A stretch of DNA of 64,000 bases, from the NCBI GenBank assembly GCA_947095535.1, contig OX352774.1:223932965-223996964 (forward strand), in the 5' to 3' direction. Position numbers and translations under genes: made by a program. Source of the stretch: Poecilobothrus nobilitatus. Lineage: Eukaryota; Arthropoda; Insecta; Diptera; Dolichopodidae. Below the pieces are notes generated by a model. That model did not search any database, had not been told where the DNA came from, and saw nothing but the letters and a program-made list of their open reading frames with translations. Below, piece by piece: positions 11,527-23,500 of the stretch (positions within the stretch are counted from its first letter, which is position 1; every line of letters begins with the position of its first letter).

Positions 11527-14500
11527 GATTTGGTATATGTTCTTCATCACTGACATACATTCTTGTTAAATCGGATGAAATTGAATCTGTTTCTGTACTG
11601 CTTATACTAAAATAAATTAGAAAAAATTTTTTTAAATATATTTTAACTTTTGTTAAATAACTATTATTTACAAAAAAAAACAAAAAAAAACTTATGAAAA
11701 ATCTAAATGTACGAAATTTTACAGTAATAACAAAAGGAACCCAATCGATAACATATCAAAGGAAAATAAGACTGTCAATTTTATATGTCTTACATATTAT
11801 ATGAAATTTATTGTTCAGTGCTTGATTGATAATATAAAAGATTAAGTCTTCTTTCTTTTATGCACATAAATAATACAATGATTTTAATTCAATTTTAATA
11901 ATGATCGTAACTTATTTTTTTAATACTTTTTTTATTTTATCCAGAACTAATGAAATAATTAAACTCAAATTTAACTCAATTCTTTTCATTAGATCTAATG
12001 AGCTGAAATATTCAAAGACGTAAATATAAATTGTCTGATGAGAATTCGAACTTTTAAATATATAATTGCATCAGAAATTGCACGCAAGAAAAATTTATGA
12101 AATTAACAAAATTAACTTCTAAAAAAAAAAAAAAAGAAAAATCATAAAATCAATAATAAATGTCTACATAAATATATCATAAATACTTTTCATAGTATAA
12201 TTTATAATTCATTTTATAAATTTACAATTTAAATTTACTAACTCTTGACTACATTTGGAACTTAAAATTTTAAGCGCTTTCACAAAATGTCAACTTTTGG
12301 CTGATGGATGAACGATACGTAATTAAGCATAGCAGTGAAAAAAAAAAAATACTTTGTTAATATGATTATTGAAATTTACTTACAAACAAATTCAGTTGTA
12401 AACTTTAACATTTTAACCGCATTTAACTTCAATATTTTAATCCGAAAATAAATGCGTATGTAATTTATTAATAAGTAAAAAAAATTGTACGTATCCAATT
12501 AACGTATCGCTATAATTTGTACTTGTACCTTACTCAACTGTTGAGTGTAATTTATTCATAATTAGAAATTCACAATTAATATATCTACTGACATTATCAG
12601 ATAAAACTTATTGTTATATTAATAATAATTCACTTCTTTAATTGTCACACATTATCAGTCATTATATTTTACTTCAAAACTTTGAATTAATTATATTTAA
12701 TTGATTAGTTAGTTGAAAATTGAAAGATAATATAGTGATGTGTTATTTAAAATTCGTTCTGCCCTAAAAATCGCTATAAATTTTGTAAACATTAATAATT
12801 ATTATTATATGACTCAGCACAATTTATTTTAAATGACTATACTCATTGAATTTAAATCGTTGAATAAAATATTGAATGTTTTAGCATAAGTAATCATTTT
12901 TAAATTTCATTTAAAGAAAAATTTAAGTTATTAGATTACAAAAACGAATAATAATAACGACAATTTGATAAGTATGTACTTGAGTACCAAAACATAAGGT
13001 TTGTTTATTAGTTTTCAGAACAGATCAGAGTAGATCAGATTAGAACAGAATAGGACAACAAACAAAAAAAAAGTTACCCAAAACAGATCTGAAAAAAAAA
13101 CTAGAACAGAAAAGTGTAACGTGTAACTTAGAGCATTAGAGCAAGTTAGAACAACTTAATGAACACAAAACTAGATCACTTTCAAATAAAAGAAACACGT
13201 TTCTAAAACTAATGAACGCCAAAACTTGTACTTTTTTGCTCTAGGTTGCTCTAGAGCTGACTAATAAACACACCTTAAGAAAGAATACGATTTTCAAAAG
13301 CATTTTCCATATGAACAATAATTATAATAATTTATATTTAATCTGTCAAATAATATACACTTGTATATATATACATATATAGATTCGTACTGATTCGACT
13401 AAATATGTACATATGTAAGTATGTATATAAAATTATATATCTACATACATACTTATGTACATATACTCAGCTACATAAAAGTTGTAAATAATTGTAATAT
13501 ATAATTACACAGAATAAGTTCATGTAACAAAAAAATTTAATAAGGGCTTAGACATTTACTAGTTTTATTGTTTTATATTTTATATACTTTTACCAAAATA
13601 TGTCCAAAATACTAAAACAACACCTATCCAGTTCCAGCACTGAAACTTCATGTATATTATATTGGTTAGCTCTTAAATCAGAATGAGTTATTAAATATTC
13701 CAATAATTTAAAGTCACGAATAAAGTGAAATTAAATGAAGTCAAATCTCGTAGTTATAATTTTATATTTGTATTCGTTTAGTTAAATGACAGTTTTTAAT
13801 TTTTTAATAATTAGATAAAATCGAATGATTAATGATTACTGATTAAATACAATATTTTTAAGTTAATCCAATCCAATGTCAAAATAAGAGCAGTAGAATT
13901 TAAAATTCCATAAGATTGATATGAAATATATGATTTTAACATACATTCTACATTATTTAATTATAAATGTTTATTTAAATCAACCCAATAAAAAATTTCG
14001 AAACTTCAGTTTATTTTGTATTTAATGGAAAAATTTATTTAATTTTTATTTTAACAACTATTAAATATAATTTTCTTAATTATTAACTGATATTTGTAGA
14101 AAAATTTTAAAAATTAATTTTCATTAGATATGCTAAATAAGATAAAAATAAATAAAATTATTTAACTTAATAGTTTAAATTTTCTTCAAATTATTTTTAC
14201 TCTTTCTTACAATTGAACGATGTGTCTTTATTTAAATAGGCAACTGTAGATGATTTACATCTATAAATATTTGTTAATTTTAAACATCTAATTGTATGTA
14301 TCATATTATAATATACTTAAATTTATTTGATATAGAAGTATAGGATTTAAATACTGTAGATCATTTGCTCAAAACTTAATTTAAGATACATTTTTTCTGC
14401 TCTTTTTATCAAATCATAAGTTTTTTTTTTTAAACTTTCTAATTCTGTAGTTACAACTTACAATCTATTTTATACTTGCAAAGTCTTATTAATTTTAATT

Positions 14501-17500
14501 TAATTATATAATTTTTTTTTTTTTTAAATAAGTGAAAAACAGAAGTTTTCAAGTTTCAAGTTTTTAAAATACAGTTTTGGTAAAATTCTTTCATAAAATC
14601 TTTCATAAAAAACTGTCCAGTCTAGTTAAAAATTAATTACTAATTATTTTTGATAATATTCAAAAAATTTAAATGCTAAATTTTAATTTTTAATTATAAT
14701 ATATTGTCCCGGGAATAACCTACCATAGCTGGTGATAGGGGAAATAAAAACGAACAAAAAATTGTATGGAAAGAAGAGATTCCCTAAGGAGTTAATGACC
14801 TTAAAGATTCCAATTTTCGATCAAATTTATTTTAATAAATATATTAATTTTACTTAATTTGTATTTTATTTTATTTATAATTAGCATATTTTTAGGCAAA
14901 TATCAATTTAAGCTGTATTGCTCAATACCTTGCTCAATTACCTTATCATTTTGTTTCTTTTCGAACATTTTTATACCAAAAGTTTTTTTTTTTTTGTAAA
15001 CTCACAAACTCATGACTTAATGGAAAACAAAAATATTACGCATTTAATTAAAGATCTTAAACTTATCACCAATTTTTGATCGTAATTGAATTATCTTCTT
15101 TAATCTTCTCTTGAATTTTTTCAATATAAGTAGTTTTTCAAGAAATACTAATACCATGAATATACTAATACATATAATTCATATCTACGGATTTTACAAT
15201 GGAAATTATAGACGAGGTGAAGAGGAATATTTTAGAAGATTTCCAAATCAGATACAATACCTTTCACAGGTATTATAAAGATAATGGCCTTAGTGTGAAA
15301 CAAAATTCTCCAGATATCAGCGCATAATGTATTTTAACTAGTCGAAATATTCTAAGGATGAAAGCTTGGAGAATTGTAAATAAAACCATATTCCATCCAT
15401 ATCACTTTCAGTAGTTCAAGAACTATTTTTACCGTTCGATGCCATAAAAATATAATGAATGTGTCTATATAATGAATAATTTAAAGTTATTTTCATAACT
15501 TTATTGACCATTAAAAAAAAAATAAAAGTCGTCAAATTTTTATAATTTGAAATTATTTGATGTTAATTGAAGTTAAATTTTTTACAACCTTCTTAAAACT
15601 GTATAATCAGTTTTAATAAATGGTTGAATTAGATTTGCAAAAGATTGAAATTGGAGTGCAATTCCTGTATTTGCCTAAAAAAAATCTTTATAATTTTAAA
15701 CTTTAACTCGCTATAGCTTTCAAAATAGAAAAATAATACCGTCATTAGTTTTTATATGAGTTAGAAAAAAAAATAAACAGACTTTAATATGAACTTAAAA
15801 TTTTTTCTCTATTTTGTGGGGTTTCGATTTTACAGATAAAGAACTTTAGTAAAAAATTATTATTTGATTAAAAACTTGAATCTTTAAGTTCTTAGACTTT
15901 GTAGATAGATTCCCCGTAAAATTTTTTGTTTGTTTTCACCTCTCTGATCACCTGCTATTAAATGCAGATTATTTGCGGAACACCCTATATAGTAAATAGT
16001 AATTTATATTTTATATTTATGTATATATTTAACAAAAAATTTGGTTTAAAAATTAACAACTAAAATTAGTACAGTTATATAACTCAATATTAGAATTAAT
16101 AATTCCCAAACCAATAAAAAAATGAAATGATAATAACAAGACAACTTTTAACATAAATTAGACAAAAACGTACATATAATGCCATGGGACGTACACAATA
16201 CACACTACATCTTAAACTTACTTATTTAAAAATTCAGTATCTATAACTGATGCAACAATTGAATTAAATTCTGTGTCCATTTGACTACCACGTCTTGTTT
16301 GATAACCACTACTATCATCATGATTTTCATCAATTGATTTCATTAATGAATCATCTTCACTGGACTGTTGTTGTAATAAAGGATTTCTTGTTCTTTTAAA
16401 TGGTATTATAAATGATGATGTATCCGACTTAATATCATCGAATGCTTGATTAACAGCATTATTTAATGCATTTACGGTATTATTTAAATTAGAAATGAAA
16501 CTGCGACGGGATTGTTTTCTAATTAATTTTATATTAACTTCTTCTTCAATGTCTTTTTCATAATTTTCTATTTCTTCTAAATTTTGTTCTTTTTTGTCTT
16601 TTTCTTCTTCTCCTTGTTCTTCATCTTCTTTTTCCTCTACATTTTCAATTACTTCCTTTCCTTCTTCATCTTCAATTTCCTCTTCTTCTTCTTCTTCTTC
16701 TTCCCCTTCCTCTTCTTCTTCCTCTTCATCGCTTTCTTCTCCTACTTGTTCTTTTTTAATATCTTCTTCTTTTTCCTCAGGACTAAAAATAAGCAAAAAT
16801 AAAAAAGAAATTAATATTAGTAGTGTATAGGTAATATACAAAAATCAAATATATTTTTTATATTTTATATTTATTTATTATATTTATACATATTCCTTGT
16901 CACATTTATATGGTATTGGGGGAAAAATAAACTAAAAACAAAAAAATGTATATACATACATAAGTATATAGTTGAAAATTTTTGATACTATTAGTATGTC
17001 TAGAACTGGGTCCTATTGCAACAGCCACTAATCAAATAATCAAATAATAATTTTTTTCATAAGTTTTTGTTGCACCAAAACCATATTTGGTAATAACTTA
17101 ATAAAGATTTGTTTAGTAAATTTAACTCACTTATCAAAAAAAATGATTATTTGATTAGTGATAAGTGGTTGATGCAATACGACCCTGGTCTTTAAAATTT
17201 ATAAAACTTTTACCAACTTCTGAAATAAGTTAATAAGACCTTGTTGAATGTAAAACTGCCTATTTTTATTATTTTTTAGAGAAAAAAAATTAATTCAAAT
17301 TAATTATATAGAAAATGCCAAATATAGTTAAGACATGTTAACTTTCAATAAAAATTTCATTGATTTTATGATTGTTGCGAGAAAAAGGTAAATTTACAAT
17401 TAAAATAAACAAGGTAGAATGTAAACCAACGGTTTTTAAAAGCGCACATTTCCAAAACTCAATACAAACTGTTTAGAATTGTGATTTGCAACAAAATTTG

Positions 17501-20500
17501 AAAATTTCATGTAATAACAAAAAATGTTAAAATTAGGCATTTTTGAAATTTTGAGGGGCCGTAAGTCCGGAATCCTATATAACTAAGAAAAGCCGTTAAC
17601 ACACGTAAAAATATATTATTGAACCTTTAATTTTCATGTCTTGCCGAAGAAAAATTTGTACAGGTGTCTACAGGTGTCCTAAGTTGCAGGTGTCTAAAAA
17701 TAGCAAATTTTCAATTTTTGAGGCGTAATAACTCTTAAAGAGGGGGTGTTACCAAAAAATTTTCTGAGGAAACTTATACTAATTCTAAAAGTTCTTTCTT
17801 GTCTCAAAATTTCAGGTTCCTATCTAAAGGGGTGCCGGAGTTATGAAAAAAGAAATTTCATGCAAAATGTGGTTTTCACATAATGGTAAATTTAAATAGT
17901 AAATTACAAAATATTACATAATTTTGATATTTTTTTATATAGATAATAAAATTTTCGATCTTCTGGTGGTTTTAGATTGCAAAATTATTACGCAGAGCCC
18001 GAGATATATACATCTGAAAATGGGGCTTTTTCGCAATTTTGAAGAGCTGCAACTTTGGAACCCTTTACAATTAAAATAAACCTTTAACACACGTAAAAAT
18101 ATATTATTGTAGCTTTAATTTTTATATCTTGCAAAAGTAAAATGTGTACAGGTTCCTAAGTTACAGGTGTTTAAAAATAGCAAATTTTCAATTTTTAAGC
18201 CCTAATAGCTCATAAACAGGGGGTGGTCCGAAAAAATTTTCTGTGCAAACTTATACTAATTCTAAAAGTTCTTTCTTGCCTCAAAATTTCAAGCTTCTAT
18301 CTAGAAGCGTCCCGGAGTTATGAAAGTAGAAAAATCATGCAAAATTGGGTTTTCACATAACGGTAAATTTAAATACTAAATTTAAAAAAATTGTATAATT
18401 TTGACATTAATTTACAAAGAAATACCTGTCGAATGACGTTTTCAGATTGAAAAAATCTTAAGCAGAACATGAGATATATGCATTTAAAAATAGGGCTTTT
18501 TCAAAGTTTGAGGGGCTGTAGCTCCGTAATGGGGGGGGGGGGCTACATGAAAAAGTTGTTCCACAAAATTATTTTTTTTATGAGACCTACCTATGGTTAA
18601 AAATTTTTTTCTCTATCTTTAACGGTGTAGAAGTTTTGTAAACAGACGGACGGACGGACGGACGGACAGAGTGAAACTAATAAGCACATTTTTTCAAAAT
18701 TTTTTTGGAAATGTGCTAAAAATTGTTATTAAATGATGAAATTAGACCCACTTTTAATAAAAAATATGTTTTTTTATCCATTAAAATTTAATTACTGTAC
18801 AATATACATTTATACTTACATTATAGTTTCCTGTAGATTTTCAATTTCAGCAATAGCTTCTAAAATTTTTGATGATGAAATTATATTTGTGTTGTTATTA
18901 TTGTTATTACTACTATTATTGGTATTATTATTACTATTATTACCCATACTGACATTACATTTACTTTTCATTACAAGTTGTAACCAATTGGGTACAGATG
19001 GTGCTGCAGGGGGTTTTGGGGTACACCTGTAAAATAAATTGAAATATTATCAAAATGAAAAATTATATTTTTTGTACTATTTGTATACAGGTTGTTCAGG
19101 TGTAACCCAACCAAGAATAAGAAGTGTTTCGGAGTTTGAACAACAAAATCATATATACATTTAAAATAGCTATATCTATTCCGAACTATTTGGGAGATAT
19201 ATGATCTTAAGATCTTCTATTTAAAAAATTAATTGATTTAGATTTATGTCTAAGTTAATATCACAAGCTTTTAAAATAGAATAAAACAAGGTATGTACAA
19301 AATCTTAAAGCTTTTTAAATTTGTCTTCTAGCTAAAAGCATTTAAGATTACTTAAGGAGATAGTTATTAAAGTCTGAAATTAAAAATTATGAACTTTCTA
19401 ACCTCAACAATATATTATTTATAAGATATGTTTTATTAACGAAAAAAACAATATTAACCATATTCTTTTAGAGCCCGTTATTTCTCTCCTACATCTTCAT
19501 CCTATTTATTTCACATAAATATTATAATGAAAAAATTATTTAAATAAATTTTCTAAAATAATGATTATTTCGATTGAATTTTAATTTTATTTTATTCTGA
19601 ATAAAATATAAGTTCTAATTAAATGGCCGGCACATCACCAATTTCAATTTACGACTAAAAAAAATGATAATGTAAATAAATCATAATCCTAAAACCAAAA
19701 AAGAAAAATCAGGCCAAGAAAATCTATTTAATAAAATTATAGGAATAAGTATTTTACAGTACCTAATAATTGAATTGGAGTATTTAACTGTTGGAACAGA
19801 AAATTGCTGTGGTACTTTATCAGTATCAATCCATTTAATATCTTCTTTATCAGTCTCAGTTTCACATAGTTTCTGTTGATCAACATTATTCAATAAATTA
19901 GTATCAAATTTAACCAAATCTGTAAATAAAATCAATAAAAATTAATTAAATAAATTTCAAAATTTAATAATGTAAATAATATATATATATGTATATATAC
20001 AATATTTACTTTTATCAATATTTCCTAACTTTTGGGCAACATTATACATAATATCAGCTGTCCAAAATTCGGGTATTCTTGCATAAACACTACCAGCATC
20101 AGCAGGTAAATGAAAACCTAATTTATGTAATAACATTACAAAAGGTTTATAAACCATTATAGTTGATTGATCTGAATTCCAAGGTACTAAAGGAATCGAT
20201 TTTTTTCGTACTAAAATTAAAAATTAAAAAAAAAAAAAAAGCAATGTGTATAACATATTAATTAAATTTAATAATTTATAAGTAATATATATATATATAT
20301 ATATAAGTATATATATATGTATTTATAAATAATAATTACATATACAATGATATGGAATTGATTCCATAACTCGGATTTTATTATTGTTATCCTCATTAGT
20401 ACTTGTTAATGAATCGACTTTTCCATAATCGATATTTAATTTCACATAACAGCATTCAAGAAGAATTCTCTGAAGCCATTGTAATATTGATGTTTTACCT

Positions 20501-23500
20501 TCTTTAACCAATAAAGTTTTTAAGTACTGAAATTAAAGAAAAATATTTTTAAATTTAAATAACTAAAGCTAAACTTAAAATAACTACAAATTAAAATACT
20601 TAATTCAGACAATCATTCATTTTCTTTCTAATAAAATTTTAATATAAACTTTAATCATTTAAAAGAGCATTTTTTTCAAAAATTAAAGGATTTCAATTCA
20701 ATTCAATTAAATATAAATATAATAAATCCATTTAAAAAGAACTCACTTGAATATTATCCATACTTTGATTTTTTGATGCATTACTTGCTGTAGCAATTGA
20801 ATCTTTTAAATCAATACCAGATTCTGATGTTGTATTTGATAATTGTCTTTTTAAAGGATTCTTTTGATAATCAGAATCCTCCAGTTTCATTAAATCATCA
20901 TATTCTACTAATGTCACAACATCCTGATAAAAATGTAATTTAATCAGTAAAAAAAAAAAAAAGAAAAAAGAAAAAGAAGTACAAAAAAAAAAATAAAGAT
21001 AAAATAAAAAAAAATTGTATTAATAAATTTTGAATAAAAAAAAACTTAAAATATAAACCAAAAACTAAATATTTTTTTATAAAATTTTCTTTTTTTGTTG
21101 TTCTTTTTTTTTTATAATACAATAATAATATTTGTATGTGTATGTGTATTTTATAATTAAGTTAAATTAACTATGTAGAGCTTACAAAAAAGACAAAAAT
21201 AAAACTAATAATGTTGAATTTGATATGTTGCTCTTTCAATAACAAAAATATACAGTGTCGGTCAAAAAATTCAAAACTACGATTTATATTGAAGTAAATA
21301 TTTAAAACTAAAACATTCTAAATGTATTAAAGCACTATTCTAGCTTTTTCTTTTTGGATCATATAATTTGTTTTTCTCTTTCATTGAGTAAATCCTCATC
21401 TTATGATATAATATATATGTAGTACAAAAACAATATGGTGTAATGCATCACTTTATCCTTTGCATAAAATTAATTAGGAAAGTCATAAAATACTTTTAAA
21501 CTTTTATGCTCCAGCATCAGTAACCAGTAATGTTTGACAAATAATGAGCACTTTAATCCGATTTCTTATGAATTTAAACTTTACTATAACTTTACTATAT
21601 TATAAACCGTTTAAATAAGTTTAATTTTTTTTCAAGAACGGAAATTATTGTCGATTTAATAAAAATAGAAAACATTATAAACATAATATTATTAATAACG
21701 ATAAATTTAGAACAAAAATTGAAGCTTATATAAAAATTGCCAGTGCTTTGAATAAAATAGCTCCTTTAAATTCATACATATATAAAAATTTTATTAAATT
21801 TTTGAAAATTAAATAGAAACATTGTAAAAGTTAATAATAAGTTTTTTTTTTTAAAAAAAAATGCAAATATATAAAAAATGAGGGCTGGTGCTGAAGATTA
21901 TATTGCTGCAATTCAACTATTGCAGTACTTTGAAGTATTCGATATCAAGTATAGAAAGGATGAATGTAATCTTTGTAAAGAAACTAGCCTTAGACTCAGA
22001 TAATATATTAAATTTTTTTTTTTTAGTTTATTCCCCTGCCACATAAATGTGACAAGCAAATTACGACATGTGTTGGATTTGAATCCACACTCTCTCAGTG
22101 TTTACAACCTATTTTATACGCTTATATCCACTAGGTCACCGAGACCACTATATTAATTTGCAGAATGTTTTTTCTTTTTAAATCCAGAAATTAGTTTTAG
22201 TACAATATTATGCACACATTTGTAATTTTTTTTAATATAAATACATAAATACATTTTTTTGACCAACATTACATTATTTTATTATTTTTTAAGATTTTTA
22301 GTTTTTTTTTTTTTTTACAAAAACGTTACAATTAAAGGACACTAACACAAGCAAAAAATGTTTTACTTTTACTTTATAATATTATCAATTTGTTTTTTTA
22401 ATTTATTTCATTTTTCTCTTAATGAATTTTTAAATTACCATCCCAGATTTTTTTTCTTTTATATAAAAAAAGGAAATTTTACCATTATTGCTTCGTACCA
22501 ATACTTTTATATTCTACTTGATTTTACCAATTAATTTTTTTTTTATGATTTTATTAATAATACGACTTATTTATTACTTTCTTGTATTTAACGGGTATTT
22601 TTTTTTTTTACTATTTTGGAACCCAATATAACGGACGCTGTATACAACGCACGAGGACAATGAAGCGCTACAAAACAACAATAACAAAAAGTAGGATGTA
22701 GTAGAATTAAATTGCCATTCAGTTGGTAGTACTTAGGTTGTATGGTTTGTAGTAGTAGTAGTAGCAGATCTGATCCAACAATTAGCTGAAATTTCTGATC
22801 AAAATAAGTTTGATAACTCTTTTTACTTTGGTTTTTGTTTTTTCTTGATATTTTTTTAAATTGTTCTTCAAAAAAAAAAAAAATTGTCAAAAAAGTAAAG
22901 TGCTAAAACAAATTTGATTATAAAACAAAATTAAAACGTATATTAAGAGAGTTATTTAAAGGGTCGGTGTAAATAATTAATTAAAATAATTTTACTATTA
23001 TTTTTATTATTATTATTATTAGTAGTAGCAGAAAATATAACTAGTAGGTATTTAGGTAATATGATGTTGGAGGAAATAATTTTTAAATTTTTAATTTAAA
23101 AAATAAAAAAATAATAAAATGAAATGCAACCATTGCAAATCTTAAATACTAAAAAACTGAACAAAAAACTAAAAACTTAATTAAAAAGCGAGTAAAAAAA
23201 ACCCTTTATTTATTTTTTATTTTTTTAATGGGTGAATATTTTTTTGAAATCAATATTTTTTCTATTTTGTAAAAATATTTAAATTAAAACAAAAAAAAAA
23301 CAATTATTGAAAGTATTGTTAAAAATTAATATGTATATATATTGTAAATTTAATAAACAAAAAATTGCATTAATGGTTAAATGGTATAATACCTGTTGTA
23401 ATAATTGTTGAATAATTGTTATACGTGATTTATCATTATTTCCATTTTCTTTATAAAGTTGACGAATTCTTCCAACAATATCTTTTGATTTTTTACTTTG

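Larger units (their letters stand above)
11607..16221 (-). other. Last intron of timeless, 4.6 kb
   Basis: This separates exon 14 (ending FLN) from the 28-residue C-terminal exon. The donor is GTAAGT directly after AAT AA. Read through, the frame gives AAG and then TAA, so retention stops translation at once. The intron holds a MITE (12995-13277), a decayed mariner-like element (14700-15990) and many homopolymer runs. Retention of the last tim intron in the cold is known in Drosophila; whether it happens here is inference. Confidence 0.85.
16783..18819 (-). other. timeless intron 13, filled by two mobile elements
   Basis: This intron separates the exon carrying VPNWLQLVM and an Asn/Ser-rich tract (18820-19026) from the Glu-rich exon 14. 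It is mostly taken up by a small inverted-repeat element (17006-17190) and a ~1.3-kb tandem-unit repeat (17407-18724). Splice sites are GTAAGT at the donor and TTTTTAG at the acceptor. Confidence 0.8.
20924..23392 (-). other. timeless intron 8, 2.5 kb, with nested transposons
   Basis: This lies between the exon ending IIQQLLQQ and the exon starting [13 protein letters not shown]. It contains a Tc1-like pair of ends (21251 and about 22285) with a SINE between them (22013-22148), plus poly-T and TTA runs. No open frame with protein-like composition was found beyond the flanking exons. Confidence 0.8.

Noticed and set aside
16584..16830. Two plus-strand frames rich in Ser or Phe opposite timeless exon 14
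   Set aside because: They are complements of the GAA/GAG-rich coding tract of timeless and have no start context, domain or independent support.
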